DNA from: Pinus tabuliformis
Taxonomy: Eukaryota > Streptophyta > Pinopsida > Pinales > Pinaceae
Direction of reading: 5' to 3'
NCBI GenBank assembly: GCA_031772625.1
Contig: CM062814.1
Coordinates: forward strand, 827,894,757-827,958,756
DNA: 64,000 bases
The notes under the pieces are model-generated. The model worked only from the letters and a program-made list of their open reading frames with translations. It made no database searches and had not been told where the DNA came from. The position numbers were made by a program, and so were the translations under genes. Below, piece by piece: positions 24,349 to 36,183 of this stretch (its first letter is position 1; the number at the start of each line of letters is the position of its first letter).

Positions 24349-24806
24349 TAAGATCATGGACATGAGCAACATGATTACTGAAGTATGGTGCAGTATGAGT
24401 GGTACAGCAAGAGAACTAGATGCAGCATGATGATAGGTGAAGGAGTCACCTTGGAGAATCAGTTGAAGCAGAATGTCTTCAACTGATCTCATTGTTATAG
24501 AAGATGATCTATGCTTAGATCTAGACAAGTCAAAGTGTTGACTTCTGTTGTAATTGTACTCTCTCTCTCTCTCTCTTTCTCTGTTGAACTTTGAAGATAA
24601 AAGAAGATTTGATCAAAGGGTTTCCCCACACATTGTGGGGTTTATCCCTGGCTCACGCCATATCATGTGTCCTCTTGTCTTGGCTTGTCTTCTGCGTTTT
24701 ATATTTATGTTCTATCTGCAGTTTATCATAATGCTGATGTGATTGCTAACTGTGAAAAATTAAATAAATTGCTCTAGCATAGAACATACCAAATCTTAAC
24801 AGTTTT

Positions 24807-26513
24807 TCAATTCTCCTAGAAGTTTAGTCTCTTATGGGGTAGACTACAGCAGTTGAGTTAATCTCTCAGGAAAGGGTGGATTTACTTTAAGAATGCTTTC
24901 CTTTATTTCTTCTTCAACCTCAATAGGTGGAGGTGGAGGTTGGTTATCCAGGACAACTCTCCTAGATCTCATGTTAATTTCCTATATCTCCACAACATAA
25001 GTTGGATATGATGTCTCTCCACTATATACTTGTTGTGTATGTCTGTTGTTCAGGTTCAGATTTGGCTAGGCAGGCATCTGGGGTTTTTTAGGTGGAGCAG
25101 AGTGTAACAATTGTGGTTGGGTAGGTGGTGAAGGCAATAAATCAAGAACATTGTTGTATTGGGGCCTCCACCCCTCAGGCAGTGCATTCCATTAACATTG
25201 TGGTAGAGCATATGGTTGAAATCATTGGTTGCCTAGCTGGGAATGATATTGAGATGCAAAGGACCAAGGAGGAGGTGTAGACCAAGAAGGATGAGCAGGG
25301 GGTCCCCAAGAAGGCATGGATGTGGTCTGGTTGGGGTTGTAATATGCATGGGATGACCCTTGCATGCCCTGCTAGTATGGCCCAGGCCCATGAGGTCCCC
25401 TTTGGTTTATGTAGTAGAGCTGCTCAGTGACCCCTTAAGCTCCTTGATATACAACTTTGAGTCCAGGAAAAGAAGGGCACTTGTCTCTGGAGTGGTTTTC
25501 TTCACAAACTGAGAAAATTTCAATAGAATTCAATGGAAATTCATTCCTAGGGTGCCTCCTGGTGCATCTAGGACAGAAAATGGCCAATGCTCTCCCTGCT
25601 TCCTCCTACTTTCTCCTAATGTGCATAGTGTCCATCTGTAAGGCAATGGCTTGCAGCATCTCACTCTTGAAACCTTCCAGCATGTTTCAAATTTCACCCT
25701 TGATGGATGAATTGGAAGAGGATGTACTGACCATAGGTTGACTTTCGCTACCCTTTTTCCTAGCTGCTCTAGAATGGTTTCTAAAGACAGTCTTGATATC
25801 CTCATCGGGTAATTGGTATATATCTCCTCCTGCTAAAAAGTGTAGAGTATCCAAAAGGTTTTCCCTTACTCCTCTAAGCAGGACTAGCTTCAGTGACTCA
25901 GGGTCAAGTGTGCACCTGGCCCTTTTGTAACTAAGCTGGAATCTTTCTTCATAATCCTCTAGGGATTCATCATTACCTAAGGTCATCCTAAAAAAGTCAT
26001 CTTTAGTATCTTTAGACCTATAGTAGTATCGATACTTGTTATTGAAGGCTTATTTCATCTGAGCCCAAGTTGTGATGCTATCCCTAGGTAAACCCATGAA
26101 CCAGTGCAAAGTTGCATCCTTGAGGGTAGATGGAAATATTTTCAACTTCTGCTCATCATTTGTGTAGTCATAGGTTTGGCATATAACAACAAACTCCAAT
26201 AGGAAACTGTCGGGATCTTCTGTGGTCAGGCCACGGAAATGAGGAAGGGAAGAAGGGCTTATATTTTTCATCTTAGTGTCCCCATTGGTTTCCCTAATGG
26301 GGAAGGCACCCTCAACTCATTTTCAGCCGTTGGATCAGTAGGAATGGGTTCTTCTTCTTCTTCTTCCCTTGTAGGTTCTTCAAATATGTTTGGTTGCTCA
26401 CCTAAGATTTCCTCGAGTTCACAACCACCAAAGAAGAGGGAAGGTTGGCTATTTGATGCAATGGGGGTATTTGGAAAAAATTTCCCTAAATTATCCCTAT
26501 TCCTACGAGGCAT
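24807..26513 (-). pseudogene. Element B gag, decayed
   Basis: ATG at 26513-26511 opens MPRRNRDNLGKFF. A frameshift near 26270 leads to the Gag core (LPHFRGLTTEDPD, WFMGLPRDSITTWAQM), a TAA at about 26050 that replaces Gln, more core to 25687, then degenerate zinc-knuckle sequence (about 25600-25440) and a Pro-rich linker up to the solo LTR. The sequence parallels element A gag throughout. Confidence 0.82.
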
Positions 26514-26783
26514 GAAAGGAAATGTTTTTGTTTGATTTTGTGATTTTTTTAACTTTGAAAGTGATTGCAGAACTGAAATTGTATATTGAATGAAAACTAA
26601 TGACTGAATGAAAAGATTAACTACTTGATTGAAATCTAACTTGCAAAATGGAAAGGAAAGCAAAGAATGCAGAATGGAAAGGAAGCAAACTAAATTACTT
26701 TTGAAGAAATGAAACTAATGGAAAAATATTAGAAATAATAAATAGAAGAAAGAAAGCAGTGATCACATATTACTCAGACACCT

Positions 26784-26800
26784 CCCCGGCAATGGCACAA
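26784..26800 (-). other. Degenerate tRNA-Asp primer binding site of element B
   Basis: CCCCGGCAATGGCACAA matches the tRNA-Asp 3' end found in element A with a few changes, and lies four bases from the LTR start at 26805. Confidence 0.75.
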
Positions 26801-26804
26801 AAAG

Positions 26805-28903
26805 TGATGAGCACCAATATTGCAGCAAGAATGCTGCAACTCTTGGGCTATTGGCTTTACTTTATCAACCCGGGGTTCGTACAAACTTGGAGGTGACGGT
26901 GTTGTACACACAAGTAAAAGTGATGGTTCTGCCTTTTATGATTGTTCAACTGGCAAGAGACCACTATGGTTTTCAAGCCAGACTTCTATGGATTTAGAAG
27001 AAGCTTGGTTCCTTGATGAAAGAAATATAAATCTACTCTAAGAGAGAGTTGATCTACTGTAATAATGAAAAAGACTGAATTTCAATGCTAAGGCACACCA
27101 TTTCCTAATTAACTGCTAAGAGCTATGCTTTGCAATAATGCTAAATTAACATGAAAAAAATGAGATTTTCCTAAGCATGGAAGTAAAAAACATTAAACAT
27201 CACTATTATGCATGTAAAGGACTGTAATAAATATGTTTTGTCTTTTTATGCTTTTCATGAAAAATCAAGTGTGCAAGCTAATCTCTTTTGGTGATGTGGC
27301 AGGTGGCTTAGCGATGTTGGTGGATAGCTGGAAGGTTCAGGAGATGCTTGGAAGGTTTTGGAGACCTTGGGTGACCTTCGGTGGCTTCCTAGATGTTTCC
27401 CCTCAATTTGGCCTCAAAACAGGCCACTATAGGAAAACCTATAGGATGTACTAGAAACCTACAGGATTCCCCATATTTCTACAAGATATAGACAAGAGAA
27501 AAATGATGGGTATTGGAGGTGATGGAAGGCTTAGGGAAGGTGTTTGATGGGTGAAATGGAGTGAGAAAAGACCTAGGATCACTCAAAACCCGAAACCAAG
27601 TTTAGGATATGGTTAGATTCGCTCAACATGCTTGGAGGAATTTCTATGTAAAATGATGAAATTGGTGAAGGTATTGATGAAAAAAAGGAATGCTTATGGT
27701 TGGATGAAGTTGGAATGTGGTTGCTTGCTATGAGATCTCTTTCTACTTCTCAAGCACCTGCCCTGCATCAAACATGTGTAATTCCCAAAAAGTCATGTAA
27801 ACAAGAAGAATTCTCATGAGCTAGAAAAGTAGAATTTAATGAACTAATTGTCTACCTTATGCATGAGGAAATTGCTGAATAAAATGGAATCATGAATGAG
27901 ATCTACTGCAAGAATGAAGATAGAAGATATGGCAATGAAATCCTACAATTGCAAAACTAATCAAATGCTGGTTCAAGTACAGTAAACTCTAAATCTTATG
28001 AAAGAAATGGAAATCTGTCTTTTTGGGGCTGCATAAGGGTCTTTTCCTCAAATCGTGATCCTAGAAGGAAGAAGTGAGGCTAGGACACCTACTGTTAGTT
28101 TTTTGATTCTTCCTTTATCCCTTCTAACCTGCTACTGAAGTAAGACACAAATGGAAGCAAACTAAAAAACAATTAATCGAATCTACACTACTTGCAATGA
28201 AATACTTCTAAAGACAAATTAACCATGAATATATGAAACTAAACTAAGCATACAAATACAAGAAGAGGAGCCTTTTTTTTAGGGTTAGGACCTAACCTAA
28301 GAGCTTCAACCCTCTGATTTAACTCAGTACTAAATCATGAGAAAGCTCGTTCTTATTACCAAAACAGAAAATTACATCAAAGTCTTCCACAAGTTAGGAG
28401 CTCGAAAATAACTAGAGTTTTTACAACAAAAATTTGAATCCTAATGAGACTCTAGGCCTCTCTACTTATAAAACTGAAGTCCCCAATGACTTCCTTAAAT
28501 TTAGGGAGGATCAGCTCCCAAACTTGAGATGAACTAACTCTTTGTCTATCACTTTCCCGACTGCCTTCTAATCTTCACGACTTGGCTGCTTGCACTTCGA
28601 GCTAGTAGGATTAATGGAGGAATATTTGAATGGGGGAGGAGTAAATGAGAAGGATTTACCTCCTGCAATATCTCTCCCTTGTCCCATTCAAGTTTCAAAC
28701 CTTAGTCTTGCCAAAATTCCTTGAGTTTTTCTTCCAAACCTGCATTCAGTGCATGTTAGTTCACTAGGCATCATATCTCAATTTAACTCATCTCATTAAA
28801 CAATATATAATAAAAACATGTAATAAGTTGTGAGAAGAGTTGGTTTGACTAAGCTAGGAGGTGGATTAAGGCCCATATAATTACCCAATGATGAGGCTCG
28901 TCA
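26805..28903 (-). repeat. Element B 5' LTR
   Basis: A 2099-bp LTR, TGATGAGC...GCTCGTCA. It is the uninterrupted counterpart of 1-466 plus 13236-14612 and shows the empty site of element A. The following CCTGG (28904-28908) should be half of B's target duplication; the partner is left of the window. Confidence 0.88.
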
Positions 28904-28962
28904 CCTGGCTTAACCACCACTTGAGAATCATACTCCTAGAAATAGAGCAACCACCTGCAAAT

Positions 28963-28983
28963 CCCCCCCCCCCCCCCCCCCCC
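28963..28983. repeat. Poly-C tract
   Basis: A run of 21 C residues in element D close to the right edge of B. The length may be unreliable in the assembly. Confidence 0.8.
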
Positions 28984-30300
28984 AACACAGACTTATTGAT
29001 GAGGTAATTCAATGTAGAATGATTAGTGTACAATTTAAAATTATTTCCCAGCAAGTAATGCCTAACTTTTGAAGTGCATAGACCATTTCCAACCCTTCTA
29101 TTTTAGTCATGACATAGTTTTTTTAGTTGTTGACAACTTTATGCTAGTAAAATAAACAGGATGATAAACCTCTCTCTCCCTAGGTTGTGCTAATATTGCA
29201 TCTAGTTTAGTCAATTACACATCGACATGCACATGAAATTCCTTGTGCTTATCTAGAAATATCAAAATAGGTGTGAACTCCAACATATCTTTCAAGGTGT
29301 TAATAGATTACAGAGACTCATCATTCCACTGAAATATTTTCCCTTTCTTCAATAACTTTTCCATGGGAGTTATGATCTTGTTGTATCCCTAAAGACATTT
29401 TCTAGTAGTAACATGTATGCCCCAATGTATACCTTAACTATCTAGCTGATGTAGGCAGTGGTAAGTCCACTATTACTGCGATCTTAGCGAGGTCCATGAA
29501 CAAACCTTGCTTGTAGATCACATGCCCCAACAAAATACTAAAAGGTGAATAGAATAATATGCATTTTTTTAATTTTAAGAAAATCTACAACTGTCTACAC
29601 TTGTCCAACATTAGTCACAGAACCTAGATATGCTTCTTCTACAGAATGAACACCATCTAGCCATTGAATTAAACCTCCAAGAACTTATGGATGAACTCCT
29701 TAAATACTACAACCACTATATGTGAGAAGGTGGTTTGCTCATTCGTCAATCTGAATGACATGGAAATATATTGGAAGCATCCCCATTCTATCTTGAAAGT
29801 GGTCTTATGACAAACCTCCTTAGCGATTTTCACTTGATGATAACTAGAAAATCCTTCGGTGAAGGATTAAGCCTCCTATCCACACACATTCTTTAGTATC
29901 TCATCTATGAATAGAGTAGGGAAAGGATGATGCGTGCAGGAAGCAATCAGTTTCTCAAAATCCATGCAAGTACTTATTTCTCCTGCCTTCTTTTTTTGGA
30001 CCACCATCGGACTTATCCTCTTGAAATCTTCCATGGGTTAAATAATTCCCACTTGCAACATTTTATCAACTCCTACTTGACCTTCCCCCTGTATATTGGA
30101 TTTATCTGATAGGGTCCTTGTTTCACAAGCTTGGTGTCAGGCTTCAATGGAATTCTCATCTCACCCAATTCTCCAATAATCCCTTTCATTTCTTTAAGCA
30201 TGTTAGGGAATGGGTCTTGGTATTCACGCAATAATTTTGCAACATTCTCTACTATTTTATCATCATAGTAATCCCATATGGAATTCATATTGGGAATTTC
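28984..30300 (-). pseudogene. Element D reverse transcriptase and RNase H remnant
   Basis: The best-preserved part, 30288-30073, reads LLREYQDPFPNMLKEMKG followed by GELGEMRIPLKP, the start of a Gypsy RT. Degenerate palm sequence follows: a SFTEGFSSYHQVKIA block near 29830, and a catalytic box that now reads stop-F-N-G where Y-F-D-D is expected. RNase H-like sequence ends near 28990 with NHSTLNYLINK. Many stops; inactive. Confidence 0.8.
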
Positions 30301-30499
30301 CTTTGTTCTAATTTTTACTTTCTAAGTTTTGATAGGCTCGACATACTCGACACATTACAACTCCAGTCCACCTACAACATGCTCCCCTTCAACTTATGGA
30401 GTTTGTATATTCCTAGGGTTATCATCATCTTTTCCTTGTTACACTATCTAATAACAATCCATAAACTCTTATATCTACTATGAATTGTACATAGGACAT

Positions 30500-31030
30500 A
30501 GTGTTATTCTATCCAGCATTCTCGGTTCTCCAATGGTGAAATTTTTTTTGTCACATCACCTTCAAAGCCTCATCGAGTGTTGGCTCTTCTACCTCAAAAC
30601 TAAAGGTATCTTTAAATATTTAAACCATCTCATTCATGTCCTTCATTCCTCTGCTTACCTCCAACTCAATATACCAATTTGTAGGAATAATTTCCAACAT
30701 ATGTACAAACCAGTGTTCCCACTCTTGTTGTGGCACACATTCCCTCATCCATACTACGACACGCTATTTTAAGTGTGTCCTTGGGAATTCCATGCCTGAA
30801 TAATTCTCCCTAGGGACCTTAGAATTGGTTCCAAACCTAATTCACATCAACTTTCTACATTGTTTCCATCCTGCAACTTGGTCCTTGTGCAAAATCCACC
30901 ATCTAGTTGGGGTTGTGTGCAACGAAACATCCAACATGAGAATCCTCATATGCTCAATCATCTATTCCTCAAACTCCTACACAAAAATATTCACCTTAAA
31001 TAGTCCATCAAAGAAAGGCATGTCTTGTAC
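30500..31030 (-). pseudogene. Element D Gag-like core, located between protease and RT
   Basis: The minus strand gives MPFFDGLFKVNIFV, then MRILMLDVSLHTTPTRWW, HKDQVAGWKQCRKLM, and further on IIPTNWYIELEV and FKDTFSFE. This is the pattern of a retrotransposon Gag core (substrate loop, WW, FxRF, GIPxNWY). It lies downstream of protease and upstream of RT, not in the usual first position. A few stops interrupt it. Confidence 0.6.
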
Positions 31031-31359
31031 CTCATTCCCTATCTATCACACTATCATGGTTATGTTCATGCACCTCCGAGTGATGACCTCATGCAATTTG
31101 TTCTGCCAATTTTCCATTGCTTCTTTAGAATCATATGTACATGACCCAACACTTCACCAACTCAAAAATCCATCAATTGTAGGATTCACATAAGACTCTC
31201 GGTGAGCTGTCACATTGTAGATATTATCCAACTCTTCGTTATTCATCTCACCTTTAATCAGTTTGATATATTGGTGTCCTTCTCATGGGTCCAAGGGCAC
31301 TATCATCCAAATATCCCTGCCTTCAAAAACCATCTGCCTTTTCCTCAAATTAATAATCA

Positions 31360-31650
31360 CCTAATTGTTGAACACCCAATCGATCCCAAATAATGTTACC
31401 TTTGGATCAGTGTCATTGACAATATCTATAACTTCAAAGTCAACAGTACTCACAAATCCATCAATATCTACTAGTACTCCCATCATTCCACCAATCCTAA
31501 AGATACAATGTTGATTAGCTAACCTTAGCTGAATGGGAGACCAGTTTAACTTGGGTTTTCCCATCATCTCGTAGGTACTCTTTGGAAAAATATTTACATC
31601 AGACCCTGAATCAAATATAATATTTTCCTTCTCATATTCTTTAACCTATG
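31360..31650 (-). pseudogene. Element D retropepsin remnant
   Basis: Minus strand reads IIFDSGSDVNIFPK with the DSG active-site triad, then SPIQLRLANQHCIFRIGG and a C-terminal VTLFGIDWVF flap-to-helix segment. Confidence 0.75.
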
Positions 31651-31659
31651 CGCAAAATA

Positions 31660-32105
31660 TGAATTCCTTACTTTTTCTCTTCCTATGGGCTACCTTATTT
31701 ACGACGTGTGTTGATGCTCGTAGGAAAGCTACAGCAAACTCCTTCACAGATTGTTTTACTAGCTTCCTAAATTTCTCCAGTGCCTATGCATCCTTCACTT
31801 GCTCAAGATAGCTTTGGAACTGGTTCCAAACTAGATTTGTTTCTAATATCGTCTATTCCCTATACACAATATAACCATAGATAGCTACCATGGTTATTCG
31901 CAGATCTTCTCTAGTCTGTCCCATTCCACAACAACTATCTCCTTACATGCCTCCTTGTAAGTTTCTTTCTCTTGCACAGGATGAAACTTGAGAGGAAGTT
32001 TAGGTGCCCTTCTAACCTATTGTGATTGTAGGGTTCTAAGCTTAACAACATCTTCTCTAGTTATGAAACCTCCTCGAGTCATTGCACAAACCCACCGTTA
32101 GGCCC
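31660..32105 (-). pseudogene. Element D N-terminal polyprotein remnant
   Basis: Minus-strand pieces such as RRAPKLPLKFHPVQEKETY and ACKEIVVVEWDRLEKI precede the protease. They look like coding sequence of the same polyprotein, but I cannot name a domain. Confidence 0.5.
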
Positions 32106-33358
32106 TTTAGGGCTCAACTACTATCACCTGCACACTTTTCCCTTCAATAACCAACAACAATATGACACCACAAAAAAGCGGCATGGCCATGCACAAGACG
32201 CAAACAAAAATGCAATCAAGAGCAACAAATCACCAAAATACCAAAAGCACAAGATTGAAAACAAATTTCATGACTCAATCCCCATGGTTCCCAATGAAAG
32301 CTCAACCTGAGCCTTCTTTAAGATTTCATGGAAACCTCTCTTTGTCATGCAATCCCCTGCATCATATGGCCATAAACACATAATTTTCAGTGCATAAATA
32401 AATATAACAATGCACTAGTTACCTTACTTTGTTGTGCCAAGCACATTGCTTGCAACTAAACACATCCACGCCATCTCTCAAGGGAATCCAATCCTTTGAC
32501 GAATCTAGCCATAACTAAAACTAACTGTTATACCAGTTAAATACATGTCCATGAACATAACAAATATCCACATAATGTCAAACAAAATCAAGGTTAAGAA
32601 GAGTTCCTGTATGCAAAGCACTCATTCATTTGGAATTAGGGTTTCCAAACATAGCCAAAATAATTCTCACCCAATTCCTTTCATTTACCTTTACCTTGCT
32701 ACAATTGAGTCTTACTATGTAATGTCACATCACCCAACTGCTAGTTATGTAAACATATCAATTGTTACCTTGTCACGCTAATGCCAAGCATGTCTCTCTA
32801 CAACTTCTCGAACATGTCAATCATATGTTCCAAAGATCAATACAATCATATCTATCAATTTGAAATCAACCTTTACCAAGACTAACAATCATGTCATAAT
32901 CCATAGTCAACTCATAGTCATTAGACATAATGCTACAACTATCACCTATTACACTCAAGTACATATCAACTGTCTCAACACATATGTGTTAGTACAAGAC
33001 TCTTAAAACAAGATCATTTCTTCATGCAATCTTACAGACACATACCCAAATCATGCAATTAATCAAACATTCAAACAAATTTTAAACGTACCATGTTAGA
33101 TAAATCAATTAGACAACATAATAGGAACTAAACACTCAAGCACCAAATATTTGACCTAATCAAACATTCAATAAAAAAATAGATGACACAAGTAAGCTCA
33201 TACCTTAATGTATAATAGGGAGGCGATATTGTCTACACAATCAATCCAGATTAGCACGATATAACTTCACAACATATCAACTCAACCAGAAATAAGTTCA
33301 TGATATCCATAATAGTCACTAGCTAACATGTCCACATCATAAGCTCATAAACATTTAT
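32106..33358. other. Element D 5' region, left of element C
   Basis: AT-rich sequence with no supported gene; continuous with 43532 onward once element C is removed. Presumably 5' leader or eroded N-terminal coding sequence of D. Confidence 0.5.
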
Positions 33359-33363
33359 CATTC
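33359..33363. repeat. Target-site duplication of element C, left (CATTC)
   Basis: CATTC before the LTR start TGTTGTGG is repeated at 43527-43531 after the other LTR. Confidence 0.9.
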
Positions 33364-35506
33364 TGTTGTGGTCACCAACAACCCCCCTCTTTGTTTGATA
33401 TTAGCAATAACATCAAGCAAAGGGGGACCCTTAACAAAAAATCCCAAAAATATTTTTATCAAAATTTTTGTATTTAACTCCCTAAAAGCTATATCGCATC
33501 ACAAAGAGAGAGTGAAGTGTTTCCCTATGTGCATAAATAAGCTGCAAAGAAGCGATGCGAAATTCATCGCATCGCATATTTTGAAAGCGCCCTTAAAAGA
33601 AAACAAAAAGGAATCGCTGATGGCCGATATGCGACGTCGCATATCGCAACGTCACATAAGCAGCGCACAGTGATCAAATGAAGAATGCGATATTGCGATC
33701 TGCGATATTACGACCTGCGATTTTTCGATTTGCGATCTGCGATGAATGAGACTATTAATTGCCACGATGCGAATCGCAGAAACCACTCATCGCAAAGTTT
33801 CTTTGGCATGATCTGTAAACCCAAAATTGAGCGCGCACCTTAAGGGAAATTAATGATTGCATGCCTGAGTATCCAAGGATGATCGTGTTGCGTTTTTCGA
33901 AGAGTCAAGTCATTATGAGTGTCATGATTATGCATTCATTAGAACTTAAAGCTTTCATGTCAATCTTTTCGTCATTTCTCTTTTCCTTTGCGTAAACTGC
34001 AAGGCAGCAACTAATATAAATCTATATGCAGGAAACATCTAAGAAAAAGGGGAAAGCGCCAATACTAGAAGAACAGAGAGGAGATGCCTTCGCAGATGGA
34101 TGCTGCATGCAGCAGGGCCGCGGATTCCAGAGTATCACTCAACAGACACTGATGAAAATAGACTATCCAAGACTCAGAGTCAAAGGCGCACAAAAGCAGC
34201 ATGTTTGCAAAAGATCCTGAAGCTCAGACTAGGTAAAGCAAAAAGAAAAACGATAAAGAGGGAGGACGCTTCAGAAAATCCTGGAACAAAGAACGAAAGA
34301 TTGTTCAGGCAACGAAATCCCTAACTCATTGAGTCATTCACACGGCTGGAAACCGAAATAGCAACAGCACAATCAGTTTGAAAGAAATCTGGGTTATACT
34401 AAGTATACACACAGCAAATACACCCAGCCAGAGGAAGATTTTCAAAAATATCTTCTAGTTTGTCAGAAAGAGGTGCCAACTTTTGTTATTTCTACTTTTA
34501 TCGCTCGAGCAAAAGAAAAAGACAATCAGTCGACTCTTTCCAGGCGAACCTTGCATTGCTTACAACACTAAGGAGCAGATACAGAAACGGTTAGAAATTA
34601 GATTCAATTTTTAGAAATAAATTTGTTTTAGTAAAAGAGCGGTCATTTGAAGCCGTTTCCTAAATTTTTGTAATTAAGATTAGTTAGTTAGTAGTATTTA
34701 ACCCTTCTCATGGCATTTGGAGAAGGGTCAGGAAATTTGTCAAAAAACTTGTCCTCAGAACATGCACTTTTGCACCCTCGGAGGGGGTTTTTGATGAATG
34801 GATGGATCGAGATTTATTTATGTTTGCATTTTAATGTCTACTACTGATGTTGCACTTCTGTACTCTTAGTAGATGTTAGAAGTAAGTAGAGATAAATCGT
34901 TATTGCTTGAAGTTTGTGAGTGAAATCAGTCATAAATGGTACTTTTATCTCTTGATTAATTTCTGCTCATATTCTTAGAGTGATATACAGCTGAGTTGTT
35001 TATATGTTAATGTATGAATATGTGGGTTACCATTTGGCACTTTTGTACGGTGGCGTCATTTGTTTGTGCTTGACATATGAATAAACTGTTATGCGATATG
35101 CTGTTCACAACTGTTTTGCCTAACTTCTTATGCAGAATGGTTTATCTTAATTGATTTATATTCTTATGATACCTGAATGATCTTTATTACCAGTTATTGT
35201 ATGAAATCTTTTTAGATCGCATAATGAAAGAATTCTACCCCGGGTTAGTATAGATTAGATGTGCTGTTTTTGTTAGATTACAGTAGTATAGAGTCAGTTT
35301 AGAGTTTAGAATTAAATTAGCTTAAAAATTACCTCTAAATTAGCATCGTCAAAATCTACACACACACACACATCCTTTAGATTGGGAAGCTGGTCCCATT
35401 ATCCCCAGTTGGACCCGCTACACCAAACGGGCAAGGAGCTGCCAACCAGGTTCCGGACCGGGTGGGTATCCCCCTTTTTGTTGACCCGATTTCGGGGCCC
35501 TCAACA
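33364..35506 (+). repeat. Element C 5' LTR
   Basis: TGTTGTGG...CTCAACA. The first 450 bases are dense in TGCGAT-type words and hold a 22-bp palindrome (33625-33646). A TATTTAA candidate TATA element lies near 34695, and a short CA run near 35362. Confidence 0.93.
33625..33646. repeat. 22-bp perfect palindrome with GACGTC core (copy at 41646-41667)
   Basis: Left arm CGATATGCGAC is mirrored exactly around the central ACGT. It is intact in both LTRs although neighbouring CpG sites have mutated. GACGTC is the core recognised by many plant bZIP factors, so a promoter site is plausible. Confidence 0.85.
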
Positions 35507-35510
35507 TATT

Positions 35511-35527
35511 TGGCGCTAGAAGGAGGG
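35511..35527 (+). other. Primer binding site of element C
   Basis: TGGCGCTAGAAGGAGGG four bases after the LTR. The TGGCGC start is complementary to a tRNA CCA end; I cannot name the tRNA with confidence. Confidence 0.7.
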
Positions 35528-35539
35528 CACGAACTATGA

Positions 35540-36183
35540 ATGGCAACTAATTCAAAATCTAAATGCCATTCTGAGAGTAAATCACCCTCATCAACTCCCC
35601 CGACTTCTCCAGTACGGTTAAACCCAGAGTTAGAAGTCGCTCGAGTATCCACCGCTGCTACCTACCCTAATATATCAGACCAACTTATCATTGAACCCCC
35701 GGAAATTCAAACTTTGATTCGTAAACTCCAGGGATTCTCTATTTTTCTCAGAAGTCTGATAAATCTCACAGCAGCGTGACTTCGCAGTACAATCCTGCTC
35801 ATCCCCTGACCAGATTGAAGAGTGAGAAATTTGGTATTCAACCAAGTCAACTCCCTCTCCCTACAAGGAAAAGAGCAAGGAAAAAACCACCAGAGTCTGA
35901 CCGTGAGACTCTTTCATCTACTTCGTCCATTTCAACACCCTCACCGCGAAGTCAACCACCCACATCCTCATCACAAATCACTCATCCATCTTCCACAACA
36001 CTTCCTCTTCAATCATCGAAGATCATAATACCTTCATCTTCTGAGCATCAGGGACCGTCTTCTGCACTCTCATTAAATAGCGGCTTAACGATGGCCCAGT
36101 CTCCATGGAACAATCCTGGGGCGGTTTTAATGCCCATCCTGAGAAATGGCTACCTAAGTTCAATCCAGAAACAGGCATGCTAG
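35540..36183 (+). pseudogene. Element C gag N-terminal region, frameshifted
   Basis: ATG at 35540 opens a Ser/Pro/Thr-rich frame to 35779. A second frame continues to 36183 (KRARKKPPESDRET and Ser/Pro-rich sequence), and the Gag core continues in a third frame from 36105. The overlap around 36105-36130 (SPWNN versus WGGFNAHPEKW) marks one indel. The two shifts suggest the first part of gag is broken, unless translation starts at 36105. Confidence 0.65.

Larger units (their letters stand above)
22658..24801 (+). mobile_element. Solo LTR (probably Copia-type) inside element B gag-pol
   Basis: A 2144-bp unit with TGTTAA...TTAACA ends and GTTTT duplications. It interrupts B between its GELKN and CVKIPLL codons; the intact order is seen in element A. 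It contains no pol, so it looks like the product of recombination between two LTRs. In plus orientation a TATATAAA box (23873) is followed by R/U5-like sequence, a CT microsatellite (about 24559-24575) and a hairpin-like CCCCACACATTGTGGGG, which I associate with Copia LTRs; that assignment is tentative. An open frame at 22666-22883 that joins B's protease frame is accidental. Confidence 0.82.
1..28903 (-). mobile_element. Element B: old Athila-like Ty3/Gypsy retrotransposon, left end outside window
   Basis: The right LTR is 26805-28903. The left LTR begins before the window and resumes after the element A insertion, ending at 14612. Between them, on the minus strand, are a degenerate tRNA-Asp-type primer site, gag, protease, RT/RNase H, integrase and a third ORF, all broken. 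By eye the two LTRs differ at about 9% of sites over a 235-base stretch near 13240 and 27535, so the insertion is old. It hosts two later insertions: element A and a solo LTR at 22658-24801. Its right flank (28904 on) lies inside the RNase H region of element D. Confidence 0.85.

Noticed and set aside
33368..33673. Frames at the start of both C LTRs (also 41389-41694)
   Set aside because: LTR sequence rich in GCGAT words; open by chance and present in both copies because the LTRs are identical by descent.
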